Under the pieces are notes generated by a model. That model saw only the letters and a program-made list of their open reading frames with translations. It was not told the origin of the DNA and did no database searches. From positions 1,526,001 through 1,590,000 of the forward strand of contig CANJKZ010001112.1 of the NCBI GenBank assembly GCA_947471745.1: DNA of 64,000 nt. The letters run 5' to 3'. Source of the stretch: Closterium sp. Naga37s-1 (taxonomy: Eukaryota > Streptophyta > Zygnematophyceae > Desmidiales > Closteriaceae). This document shows positions 1 to 10,400 of this stretch, piece after piece. Made by a program: the position numbers and the translations under genes. The number at the start of each line of letters is the position of its first letter. The first letter of the stretch is position 1.

Positions 1-8
1 TACTCGAG

Positions 9-3000
9 GTGATCTGCAACGGGCGACGCCTCCAGGTACTGGTGGACAGTGGTGCGTCCCACTCGGTGTGCGACCGCGGGACGTTGGAGAGAATCGGAGA
101 ATCATCAGAGGAGACCCAGTTTACAGCAACGATGGTGGACGGTACGAAGCTTCCCATCCACGGCGGATCAACATTGCAGCTGCAGATAGGAGCGTTAAGG
201 TGGAAGCCGACGTTGCCAATCACGAACATCAAGGGTTTAGACTTCATCTTGGGGCGTAGCTTTCTGAAGCGGTTCAACCCCGAGATAGACTGGGACAACC
301 GGAAGGCGTGCATCTACAACAATGGGAAACGTGTGGAGCTGCGAAGCTGGACGGATACAGGAGACGTTCCTGAAACTACGCTTGCGCGGTTCGAACGGAC
401 GGTGAACGAGAGTAACACGGGTTACTTAGCACTGGTTATGATAGCAGCAGAGAAGGAAAAGCCGAACTCGGAGCTACCTGCAGCAGTAAAGGAGGTGTTG
501 GAGCAGTACAAGGATATCATGCCAGACGACCTACCTGCAAAAGTGCCTCCAGCGCGAACCCACGAGCACGAGATCGTGGAGGAACAAGGTGCGAAACCCG
601 TCTCACGTGCACCATACCGACTGAGTCCGACTGAACTGACAGACATGAAGAAACAGATAGAGTACCTACTAGACAGACAACTGATCCGCCTATCCACCTC
701 TCCCTACGGCGCACCGGTTCTCTCCACTCCAAAGCCAGACGGTAGTCTACGGATGTGCATCGATTACCGGGCACTGAAAAAACAGACAGTTAAGAACAAA
801 TACCCCATACCGTGCATAGACGATCTTCTAGACCAACTGCGTGGTGCGACGGTGTTTTCGAAGCTGGACCTACGGTCGGGTTACTGGCAGATCAAGATGG
901 CGGACAACTCGATACACAAGACGGCGTTCTGTACGAGATACGGCTCCTATGAATACTTGGTGATGCCGTTCGGACTCTGCAACGCACCAGCGACGTTCCA
1001 GGCAGAGATCAACCACATCCTACGGCCCCTACTGGACGAGTTCGTGGTAGTATACCTGGACGACATACTGATCTACTCGAAAACCATGAAGGAGCACGTG
1101 GAGCATCTGCGGAAAGTCTTCGAGATCCTGCAGAATAGTAAGTTCTATGTGAAGCTATCGAAGAGCAACTTCGCCCTGAAGAACGTGCAGTTTCTCGGGC
1201 ACATGGTGAGTGCGGAGGGCGTACACGTGGACCCGCGGAAGATCGAAGCCGTCAAGAAGTAGAAACTTCCTGAGAACGTGAAGGAGTTGTAGCAGTTCTT
1301 AGGCTTCGCCAACTACTACAACAGGTTCGTGCCGCAGTACGCTAAGATAGCAGCGCCACTGACCAACCTACTGAAAAAGGATACGCCCTATAAATGGGAT
1401 ACTCCTCAACAGCAAGCCATGGAACAGCTACAGACAGCACTGACTACAGCGCCAGTACTCATCCTACCGGATCCAGACAAGGACTACGTGGTGGAAGCAG
1501 ACGCTAGTGACCAAGCAGTCGGAGCAGTACTGATGCAGGATCACGGACGCGGATTGCAGCACATCGCCTACCTCAGTAAGAAGGTACACGGAGCAGAACT
1601 GAACTACCCCATCCGTGACAAGAAAGCCTTAGCGATAGTCACAGCCTTCAAGGCGTGGAGGTGTTACTTAGAGGGAGCCAAGACTACAGTCTACACTGAC
1701 CACTGCAGTCTCAAGTACCTGAAGTCGCAGCCTACGCTCTCACGACGACATGTGCGGTGGGTGGACTTCTTGGAGACCCACTTCCACTACGACATCGTCT
1801 ACAAGCCTGGGCGACACAACAAGGCAGACGCGTTGAGCAGGCCCGGACATGTAGGAGGCATCCACCTCGACAAGATGAACCCTTTGCACAAGGGTCTATT
1901 CCAACATGGGTACTCCGTGGACGCAGAGATCGCTACAGCACAGAACCAGAAGCTGTTACAGTGGGAGAAGGACTTAGCTGTAAGAAAAGGATCGGGAAAG
2001 ATATGGGTACCGAATTATGCCCCACTCCGACAGATCTTATTGGAGGAGTTCCACGATGTGGCATATGCGGGACATTTTGGGAGCAACAAGACGTTAGCGG
2101 GAATAGCGAAGTATTACTACTGGCCCCGGATGGCAGCAGACGTGCAGCAGTTCGTCACCTCATGCGACACGTGCCAGCGGATGAAGAGCAGCAAGCAGAA
2201 AAAAGCAGGGTTACTTCAGCCTCTACCCGTACCGGAGCAGCCATGGCAAGTCGTAGCCTCGACTTCATCACGGGACTTCCTTCGACCTCACGAGGGCATG
2301 ACGCTATACTCGTGGTGATCGATAAGTTCTCTAAAATGGGTCACTTGATCCCGACAAATGCCACGGCTACAGCTGAAGCAACTGCTCGCCTCTTCTTCGA
2401 CCCATCATCACCATCCACGGCATCCCCGCTACACTCATCTCAGACAGAGACCCGAAATTCACTAGTAAGTTCTGGAGGGAACTCATGGGACTGTTGGGGA
2501 CTAAGCTTGTGATGTCTTCAGCGTACCACCCCCAGACTGACGGACACACTGAGCGACTCAATCAGGTGGTTGAACAGTTACTACGCACAGCTTGCAAGGA
2601 CGACATCAGCCACTGGGATCAACAGTTACCAACGCTTGAGTTCGCTTACAACAACGCGTCGCATGCGGCCACAGGAAAATGTCCTTTCTTCCTGTGCTAC
2701 GGACGGGAACCACTTACACCACAGCAGCCAACTACACCGGCACACGTCCAAGCCGCACACGACTACGTCACCACCATGCAGCAGCTATGGGAGAAGACTC
2801 AGCGACGTCTCACCATGATGCAAAACTCTCAGAAGCAGTATGCCGATCGCCAGCGACGTGATCACACCATAGCAGTCGGAGATCAGGTGCTTCTCGACAC
2901 GCGCAACTTGAACCTGCCTCACATACCATCCAAGCTCCGGCCTCGCTTCTGTGGTCCTTTTCATGTTGAGGCACAGGTGACACCAGTAACATTCCGCTTG

Positions 3001-3290
3001 CGCTTACTTACTACGTGGAAGCTTCACAACGCTTTCCATGTTCAGCTGCTAAAACCCTACAAGGACCCCAACCAACAGTTCACAGGACGACAGCTACCGC
3101 CACCACCACCTGTTCTCGTACAGGATGAACCATCGAGTACGAGGTGGAACGAGTGCTCGCTCATCGACGCAGACGCGGCAACACGCTCGAGTTCGTGATA
3201 CGCTGGAAGGGATATGACCCATCGGAGGACAGTTGGGTTGCCGAAGCTGATATGGGCAACGCACGCCGTGCTCTCAAGGACTATCTTGTC
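9..3290 (+). pseudogene. Element A pol remnant (PR-RT-RH-IN-chromodomain)
   Basis: Polyprotein remnant of element A. The protease active site reads [10 protein letters not shown] near 40-65. Reverse transcriptase covers about 600-1250, with YRALKK, the [13 protein letters not shown] block and the catalytic YLDD near 1050. RNase H covers about 1330-1850, with EADASDQAVGAVL and the DALSR end motif. The integrase zinc finger (HHCC, HFGSNKT then CDTCQR) lies near 2060-2190, and the catalytic core ends with YHPQTDGHTERLNQ near 2525-2560. A GPY/F-type segment with KLRPRFCGPF follows near 2930. A chromodomain with RWKGYDPSEDSWV lies near 3200-3245. These are family-typical domains in the gypsy order, and identification is secure. 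It is a fossil with a small number of breaks. Confidence 0.92.
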
Positions 3291-3335
3291 AAGCAGGGTG
3301 TATCTCACGCCACCCAGCTTTGAGGGGGGGACGTA

Positions 3336-3694
3336 TGAGAGTATGACGGCTTTGCTATGATTTCCTAGCTTGATTCTGCTTAATTATGCATTATCTAGCT
3401 TAGCTTTATTTTGTTTTGCTTGCTTTGCTAGATTTCCTAGGCTCGTTGCTTTTACTATATTATTATAGTTATAGGCACCGAACTAGGTTGAGTGCACCGA
3501 ATTCTAGGCTTTTTGGTTGCCACCGAATTGCCATCTACCGAATTCGGGAAGGACCCGTTCGGGACGCTTCGCGACCCGCGGAACCTTCTAGTAACACCAG
3601 GGTTACTGCCTTTGTGTCGAGCCTATATAAAACCCCGCCTTGTACCCAGGTGCATTATTCAATAGAATTATCTTTCCTGAACCAGATCCTCACA
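3336..3694 (+). repeat. Element A 3' LTR (359 bp)
   Basis: Starts TGAGAGTATGACGGC right after a purine tract and ends CCTCACA. It has a TATA-like stretch (tatataaaa, near 3624). The same sequence family recurs as a solo LTR at 22713-23082 and as a partial copy at 33859-34055, which fixes both ends. TG...CA termini fit the retroelement rule. Confidence 0.88.
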
Positions 3695-5700
3695 GCTTGA
3701 TGTCGAGCCCAGTAGCAACGTCATGCTTCGCTGAGCTCTTGATTGTGTCTATGCCGACGTGCGCAAGCCTCACATGCAACCGGTTAGGGGACGCCTCCGT
3801 CGCCGAGACGATCGTCCGCAGGGCCACCACCTCGGTCGATGGCGATTGCGTCGAGCAGGGACGAAGTTCGGTGCAGAGGAGCCGTCCGGTGTAGCGTGCT
3901 CGACCGAGCACCTCCCCGGTTGCAGCGACGAGCAGCATTTCGTCGCCGTCGCCCTATAGTTGCACTCCGTTCTCCTTCAGTTGGCCAGCCGATAGCAGAT
4001 TCGCATGTACTCCCGGAACGTAGAGCACGTCGGGGATGAGGACCCGCTTTCCGGCCTCCCCTTGTAGAGCGACGGTTCCGCGACCCTCGACCGGCTGCGA
4101 CTCCCCATTGAAGCCGCGCACATGCTTCACATCGTCGCTCGGCGCCATATCGTCGAAGACCGCCTTCGTCCCCATCAGGTGGTGGGAGCACCCGCTGTCG
4201 AGCAGCACGGCCATCGGGTTGGCCTGCACAGCTGCCGCCATCGCCTGGAAGTCCTCGCCAGCTTCGGGTGCCAAAGAGACAGTCGGCTCCACCACGCTGA
4301 CCATCGAGCACGACGCCTCCCCGTCGCCTCGGCCTTTGCCGCTGGAGTTGTCGACGTCCTTCGTCGACGACTTTTTCTTCGACGTCTGCTTCTCCTTGCG
4401 CGGTTTCTCATCTCGACGAGGGCGACGGCTGGCCGATCGACCGCGGCCTCCCTTGCTGTCATCCTCGTCGCTGTCATCGCGGTCGGGGCACTCGAAGGAG
4501 AGATGGTTGGGGTCGCCACAGATCCAGCACTCCCGCCGTTGACCACCACCTCCACGGCCCTTGATCCGCGTCGACTGCTTCTCGTCGACGTCCTTCGTCG
4601 ACCGCCCACCTCCGCTACCACCTCCGCCCGGCTTCCTGTGCTGCCCTTGCTGCTGATTCAGCTTTGTCGGTGCAGCGTAACTCGCCTGCGGAAGGAGCTC
4701 CGTGGGCTGTTCGGCCTCCTGCATCGCCTCATCTTGAAGGATGTAGCTGGTGATGGAGTCCTCGTCGAGGGACTCACGCGTGCCGGGCACCATCATCATC
4801 CTCTTCATGAGAATGTAGCTGCGCGGCAAGCCCTTGACGATGTGGGTGATGTAGGACGCCGTCGAGTATTCGGCGCCCGCCATCCGTATCTCAGCTAGGA
4901 TCCGTCGAGCACGGTTGCAGTAATCCGTCGCCGACTCCTGCTCGCCCATCCGAATGTGGGTCATCTTCTCCCCCAGCTGCCCGATGTACAGGTCGTCCCT
5001 GACCTGGTACGTCGACAGAATGAAGTGCCACGCCTGGTGACCAGCATCCAGTCGCTCTCGACAGCTCATGAGCGCCAGCTGCACCACCGGCGAGCAGCAC
5101 CTCGAGATGATCATGAAGGTGAGCAAGTGAGCCGCTCGAAACTCCCCGCGCAGCTCGACATCGTCCACGGGCGGAATAGGCACTGTGCCGTTGGCGAAGC
5201 CCTTCAGCCCGGCGACCTCCAGCTGAGGTTCGATCAATTCCCTCCAGGTGATGAGGTCCCGTCGACCTTGCAGCGGTGCGACGGTGATCCGATCCGGCGA
5301 GAATTTGAAGTAGCCATACGCCGGTACAATCCCGCCCGCCGTCACATGCGTGGTCGCCGAGAGCCCTCCACCACTTCGTAGCAGAGAGCGACGTCGACGT
5401 CGGCACGCGAGCTGCCTGCAGCCGCCGTCGACCGCTGCACTCGCGCCTGGATTCCGTCAACACCACCGTCGACCTTGATCACCCCTCTCTGCCTCATGCC
5501 TTCGCTGGCGCTGACTCGTGCACCACCGTCGACCTCATCGTCAACGCCACCCTCGTTGCGCACCGGTCGAGGAGATGCAGGATGGGAAGGGTGTTCCGTC
5601 GCCCACTGCGACCGGATGCCCAACTCGACGATCAGCAAGGGGATCGTCCCATACTCGCCATCCGCGTGGCGCTTCCTCGCATCAGCCAAGCGTGTCTCCA
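3695..5700 (-). mobile_element. Element B: Ty1/copia gag-protease fragment
   Basis: A minus-strand copia remnant truncated on its 3' side by element A. From right to left it shows a UBN2-type Gag (about 5345-4650), with the motif YITHIVKGLPRSY. A CCHC zinc knuckle (CWICGDPNHLSFEC) lies near 4500. The protease reads LLDSGCSHHLMG near 4190, followed by the copia hallmark NLLSAGQL. A GAG-pre-integrase segment reads LHVRLAHVG near 3770. Integrase and RT would lie left of element A, outside the window. The N-terminal side (5345-5700) is GTCGAC-rich and I cannot place the start or the LTR. It is a fossil with few breaks in what remains. Confidence 0.88.
3954..5345 (-). CDS. Element B Gag with start of protease
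   Basis: Open frame of 463 residues encoding the copia capsid protein and the start of the protease. Residues about 20-215 form the helical Gag core (UBN2 family). A Gly/Lys-rich basic linker follows, then the zinc knuckle CWICGDPNHLSFEC that binds RNA, a charged stretch rich in RRPRRDEK, and the protease motif DSGCSHH with the HANLLSAGQL flap region. Known family members use this protein to build the virus-like particle. The first methionine at 5345 is not proven to be the natural start, because the frame upstream is GC-rich and uncertain. Confidence 0.85.
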   Translation of the reverse strand: MTAGGIVPAYGYFKFSPDRITVAPLQGRRDLITWRELIEPQLEVAGLKGFANGTVPIPPVDDVELRGEFRAAHLLTFMIISRCCSPVVQLALMSCRERLDAGHQAWHFILSTYQVRDDLYIGQLGEKMTHIRMGEQESATDYCNRARRILAEIRMAGAEYSTASYITHIVKGLPRSYILMKRMMMVPGTRESLDEDSITSYILQDEAMQEAEQPTELLPQASYAAPTKLNQQQGQHRKPGGGGSGGGRSTKDVDEKQSTRIKGRGGGGQRRECWICGDPNHLSFECPDRDDSDEDDSKGGRGRSASRRPRRDEKPRKEKQTSKKKSSTKDVDNSSGKGRGDGEASCSMVSVVEPTVSLAPEAGEDFQAMAAAVQANPMAVLLDSGCSHHLMGTKAVFDDMAPSDDVKHVRGFNGESQPVEGRGTVALQGEAGKRVLIPDVLYVPGVHANLLSAGQLKENGVQL

Positions 5701-6036
5701 AGGTGTCCTCTACGCCCGCATCAACTACGGGTCGACCATGGCGACTATCGCTGCTGCCGGCCTACGAACGACTTAGTGGGTGCAAAAGTCGGCTCCTATC
5801 AGAAGGTCGCGTATTCGTTCCATGCTCACCGCACCATGCGGAGATTCACTCTACAACGGTAATGAGCTAGACTACGGGGGTTGGTACGAACTACTAGAGG
5901 TGATCGTAGCTTTGCTTGGTTCCTTAGTGCTTGCACATTCACGGGAGAATTCGGCAAGAGTTTTCACTAGCAAGGTTGGAATTACAGAATGATTGAACAA
6001 GAGATGGCAACAATGACTACATCAGGCACCTAGCAA
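5370..6036. other. Unassigned region, partly GTCGAC-rich
   Basis: Between the Gag of element B and the GTCGAC arrays. The left part (5370-5560) repeats the hexamer GTCGAC and may be the N-terminal or leader part of element B. The right part (5700-6036) is ordinary in composition, and I see no convincing gene, LTR end or primer site in it. Confidence 0.4.
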
Positions 6037-6039
6037 CCC

Positions 6040-6960
6040 TGAAGCTAGCCCGGTCGACCGCCTACCAGCATTGCGTAGAGGAGCTGCTCCAGCACTGCAG
6101 AAGGGCGACCTGCCAATAGAGCAGGTCGACGGCGTGCCAACGCTGCAGCAGAGCGGCTGTCCAGCGTTGCCCCGTAGAACACAGCAGTGCGCATGCTCGC
6201 AGGTGCGTGCAGACGATTGGCCCGACTTGCCTCGTTAGGCATCCGTCGGCTGTTGTCTGCGCCTGACGAGCCACATCGACTTCGGGATACCAGCCCGAAG
6301 TCGCCTGCGCCATTGCGACCTCGACGACGTTCGCGTGCCTCTGCAGAACTCGTCGAGCAGGTTACCCGGTCGACCTGGTCGACCCCCAGGCGCTCTGGTC
6401 GCCCCCCAGGCGCCTCTGGTCGACCACCAAGTCCCTTTGGTCGACCACCAGGCGCCCCTGGTCGACCACAGCTCCCGTCGAGCTACCCTCTGGTCGACGG
6501 ACCCCTTCCGTCGACCAGAACCATCAGCGGTTGTCGCCGAGCTCCCCTCGTCGACTGCTGCTCACTTGCCAGGTCGACGGACTGCTCCGTCGACCTCCCG
6601 GTCGAACTGCAGGTCGACGGGATGCTCCGGAGACCTCCCGATCAAGCTGTAGGTCGACGGGATGCTCCACAGGCCTCCTGGTCAAGCTGCAGGTGGACGG
6701 GATGCTCCATAGGCCTCCCGGTCGAACTGCCCCTCCTGGTCGACGGCCCACCCGTCGCCCAGACTAGTCAGTTGCCGCGGTCGAGCTCACTGGTCGACAG
6801 CAACTCCACAGCGGTCCCCTGCAGCTCGACGAAACCTGTTCAGCAGCTCTCCCACTGTGAACGGTCGGCTGCTACTCCCATACATCCGACCAAGTCGTCG
6901 GCGTTGCCCAAGCGAGGGCGGGGCCAACACTCCATTCCCGTTAACAGGCACTACCTGCTG
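6040..6960. repeat. GTCGAC-rich minisatellite block
   Basis: Dense GTCGAC hexamers with at least two ordered arrays. One has units of 20-21 bp near 6370-6475 (ggtcgaccaccaggcgcccct type). The other has four 40-bp units at 6585-6624, 6625-6664, 6665-6704 and 6705-6744 (each starts ctcc and ends cgacgggatg). A 260-codon open frame runs through on the plus strand, but it simply reads the repeats and is not supported as a gene. By analogy with the other copia elements here, this may be the GC-rich leader of element B or E. Confidence 0.7.
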
Positions 6961-7939
6961 GAGTGCTGACCATTCTGCGTACAGCTGCTACCGTTGACTC
7001 GACAACCTCCACCGTGAGCGTTTTGGTCCTCACGCTATTACACCATACTGGCCCTCGCGCCTTTGCCAGCGCGCTGCTGCACCAGTTGACTCTCACATAC
7101 CTGGTCTAGGACCATTCCTGGCTGCACGAGTAGAGACCTGTGTTTCCAGACTTGGTGCGTGTGTTGTTTCTAGTCTAGGTGCCTCTGAGGTTCTTTATGT
7201 AGGAGCTACAGCTACCACTAGCGTACCACCAGCCTTTGTAGCTGGCTCGGGTGCGACCTCACAGACTGCACAACTTTCCTTCACAATAGACTCTGGAGTG
7301 TCCAGCTAAATCTTTCGCGACTGTACAGACCTCGCACCAAGGCGCACTCCAGTCACTGTCACCTTGGCTGACCCCTCTGTGAGACGTGTAGTTGCCCGCA
7401 GTACCACCACTTTCCCGTGTCCGGCGGCTCCCTCTGGGTTCCTTACAAGTTATTACACCCCCTCGTTCTCGAGGAACCTGGTGGGTGTCCGTCACCTCCA
7501 CGACTTTGGTGTACTAACTACTTTCCTACTGGACGAGCCTGTTGCCTCCTACGCACTCGGTACCACTGGGGCCCCTCTGGCCGTTTTTCACAAGGAGTTG
7601 GGCTCTGGTCTATAATCACTACACACTGGGTCAGGCCCAGTCAGGACAGGTCGGGTAACTGCTGTGCCGTGTGACTGTCCGTCCCTCACCCACCCGTCAG
7701 TCCTCTGGCACCATCGTCTAGGTCACCCGTCGCTCCCACGTCTCAGTAGGATGGCACGTCACCGTCTGGTGTCAGGTCTCCCAGAGTCGCTTGCCCCACA
7801 TCCTCGCTCGCCTGCGCTGCCGTGCATTCCTTGCGTCGAGGGTCGGCAGCGCCTCCCCCTCACTCCTTCCTCGTCCCCCCCACCCTTATAGACCTTGCAC
7901 ATCTGGGGCCCCTCCCCAGTCATTGGCCCACGTTAGGAG

Positions 7940-8810
7940 TGTTGGGTGCAAATTCACATTGCATGACTTCCTGCCGTCTGTTTGTATGAGTATGCGTGTG
8001 CAAATGCATTTGGGTGTGATGCAAGGGTTCATGTGTTTGTTTGCTTTCGGAATTTTCGCTTGAAGCATTTGCAGGTACCCGCGCGATGTGCGCTTCAGCA
8101 CAACATTGTACGCAATATGAACAGTGCAAGCAGAAAGGACGAACTCGCAAAGGAACCCCAGATGCAGTTCAGTTAGATTGATTGCGCAGATTCAGTTCTA
8201 TCGAGCTTGGAATTGTACTGTTCTGTTTGGTTAACTACAGTGTAGCAGGGTAGGCATTATAGGGGTACAATTTAGGTGAAGGTTGGATGTTGTTTGTCTG
8301 TATTTGCATGCTACAGGGCCTGGGGAAACAAGCCAGTACTTGGCTGCTTGGGCAAGGACAAAACTGGTTCTGTTTTTAGGACCTGAACCTGGTTGTTGTT
8401 TTCCCAGATAGGAAAAACAGAACCAGAGGTTGATTGCCAACCAACCACCTACTGGTTTGTCCAGCCAGGTTGGTTCTATTGCTTGGAATTATTTGGGATC
8501 GTCCCTGGTTGTTCCCAGGTTGATTCCCAAGGTCCTTGCTAGTTAGAACTATTTATTCCATCTCTACTTATACCTGGATATAGTGAAATTGATTCAAGCA
8601 ACTTCCTTCCTTGCTGGAATTTTTTTTCTACGGGTGCGACGGCAGAATGCTACCGAGTCATTCTTGGTCCCTCTCTCTACAAATTCGGACCCAAAAATAG
8701 GGGCTGGTCTTGTACCAGGCACCCAAGGATCCTTGGAAGTGACCCTGAGAAGAGGTATTAAGTTTCACTAAGTCCTAATAGCTTGAGTTTATTAGGCCTT
8801 TACACAAACA
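7940..8810 (+). repeat. Solo LTR of copia family D (871 bp)
   Basis: Starts TGTTGGGTGCAAATTCACATTG and ends ACACAAACA, like the D-family LTRs at 12271, 44416 and 50091. It is flanked by a perfect 5-bp target duplication AGGAG (7935-7939 and 8811-8815). It sits inside the integrase region of element E, whose reading resumes right after it. A solo LTR with intact flanking duplication is the usual outcome of recombination between the two LTRs of one insertion. It is shorter than the 1091-1092 bp copies. Confidence 0.93.
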
Positions 8811-9098
8811 AGGAGCACTACTTCCTGATTGTGGTGGACGACTACACTTGCTACTCCACGGTTTTCCTCCTGCGACGGAAGGCCGACGTGCCTACCATCC
8901 TTGAGCCATAGCTACTAGCGTGGGGTGGCGCTCAGGGCCTGTGTGGGCCCCGCCTACACTCGGAGCATAGTGGTGAGTTTCCTTCCACTCGCTTGGAGAC
9001 GTTTTGTCAGAGTCGGGAGATAATCCAGCCTTACACGTTACCAGCCTCGCCGCAGAACGGTGTAGCTGCTCCTACTCACCCTCCCACCTCCTCCTCAG

Positions 9099-9287
9099 GA
9101 ATCGGGCAGTCAGAGTGTGGAGAAGAAGCGGGCGCGGATAAAGCAGCTGCTGGTGTCGGCGCAGCAGCAGGAGCCACAGTTTATAGTGCGCCTGCTGCAG
9201 GGCAAGATGCGCATCGGCCTCGCAGAGCAGACAGTGCTTGCCGCCCTCGCCCAGGCTGCTGTCATGCACGAGGACTTCCGAGAAGGT
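9099..9287 (+). pseudogene. LIG1: DNA ligase 1 exon fragment (host gene) inside element E
   Basis: The frame starting at 9099 reads ESGSQSVEKKRARIK, then EPQFIVRLLQGKMRIG, then LAEQTVLAALAQAAVMHE. From memory, this matches the DNA-binding domain of eukaryotic ATP-dependent DNA ligase 1. The plant enzyme has ESG..S.EKK, then EP...RLLQ.KLRLG, then QTVLAALGQAAV. The enzyme seals nicks during replication. The block is preceded by a pyrimidine tract ending ctcctcag, a credible 3' splice site exactly where the homology begins, so this looks like genomic, intron-bearing DNA rather than a spliced copy. The frame stays open to 9536 through an Ala/Gly/Glu-rich stretch that may be the variable loop of the same exon. 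Neither the adenylation domain nor the catalytic lysine motif is present. It lies between the integrase and RT parts of element E. Confidence 0.85.
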
Positions 9288-9289
9288 GC

Positions 9290-10400
9290 TGCTGTTGCTG
9301 GTGGTGGCGTTGCTGGTGATGCTGCTACTGTTGGTGATAGTGCCAAGGCTGGGGATGGGGCTGCTGCGGCAGCGGGGGGAGGAGGGGATGGGGGGGTGGA
9401 GGGGGAAGGAGATGAAGGGGTGGGTGAGGGAAGAGGACCAGGGCAGCCGAGTGAAGGAGGCAAGGTGCTCACTAAAAGGGAGAAGCTAAAAGCCGAGTGC
9501 AGGAGCAGTCTCAGTCGCAGCATCAGGAGAAAGTAGAGGAGGAGTCGCAGAAGCAGCAGGTGAGAGCAGAGGAGGGGTCACGATTGCAGCAGCAGGTGCA
9601 GTTGCAGCCGCAGAAGGAGAGAGTAGAGGAGGAGTCACGAGTGCAGCAGCGGGTGCAGTTGCAGTCGCAGCAAGAGATTGTAAAGGAGTCACAACCTGTT
9701 CCCCTAACGTCCCCTCCTGTTCCCCCCGTCCAGTCCCTTTCCTTGTCCCAGTAGACTCGTCGTTCTCCCCTCGGTCGTGCTGTGCCTCCAGAGCCCTGCC
9801 GGTCTCGTTACTGTGCAGACGGCCCGTTTCACCTTGTTCTCCGCTCTCGTGTTCCACCTCCTCCAGTGCTTCCACAGCCTCCTGAGTAGTCCCTCACTTT
9901 GCTTCACGACCCGTTGTCCGACTACCTCCGTGCCTCCCGTCGTGTTGTCTCCCGTGCTTTGTCGGGTTGGTCACTCACCCAACTGCACCCCTGTCGTCTG
10001 TTTCAGCTCTTGTTACCATTGTCGCTGGCTTTGCCTCTTCCCACTGCCTTGACTACGCCGCTAACCTGGTGAGTGGCCCTGCTTGTTCTCCGTCCTCTGG
10101 GGGTGCTCCTGTCTTTCCCTTGGAGGTCCTTCAGGACAGGCAGTCCGAGCTTGGTTTCTTTGCGGCCGCTGTTCCCCATCTTTGCGTCATGCTGCTTGCC
10201 CCTGAGGGGGATCCAGACGCTTTGACATCCCGATCCCTCGCAATCACGCTGAGGCGGTATCGGGAACTTGGGCCTCGTACTAGATAGCAGCAAAGGAGGC
10301 AGAGATTGCATCTTATAGGTCCACAGACACTTACGTCGACGCAGTCCCACTACCAGGGACGGACATCGTTTGAGGTCAATGGCTCTACAAGGTGAAGCGG
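9290..10400 (+). other. Low-complexity linker between integrase and RT of element E
   Basis: Contains G-rich tracts (9370-9420), GAG/CAG-rich repeats encoding Gln/Glu runs (9490-9690), then a degenerate copia spacer up to the RT domain. The same position in elements H' and H holds different repeats. The left part may belong to the ligase exon. Confidence 0.6.

Larger units (their letters stand above)
1..3694 (+). mobile_element. Element A: Ty3/gypsy chromovirus, 5' end outside window
   Basis: An LTR retrotransposon of the Ty3/gypsy chromovirus type. Its 5' LTR and gag lie before the window. Visible parts in order are aspartic protease, reverse transcriptase, RNase H, integrase and a C-terminal chromodomain, then a polypurine tract (3320-3331) and a 3' LTR. 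The order RT-RNaseH-integrase is what separates gypsy from copia. The chromodomain is known in this family to steer integration toward marked chromatin. The element ends inside copia B, whose gag-pol resumes directly at 3695, so A is the younger of the two. It is broken, with roughly three to four breaks in the visible part. A second LTR of the same family is a solo LTR at 22713, and a fragment lies at 33859. Confidence 0.93.

Noticed and set aside
6187-6969. 260-codon plus frame with Pro/Ser/Arg repeats
   Set aside because: Produced by GTCGAC arrays. Opposite-strand frames are equally open.
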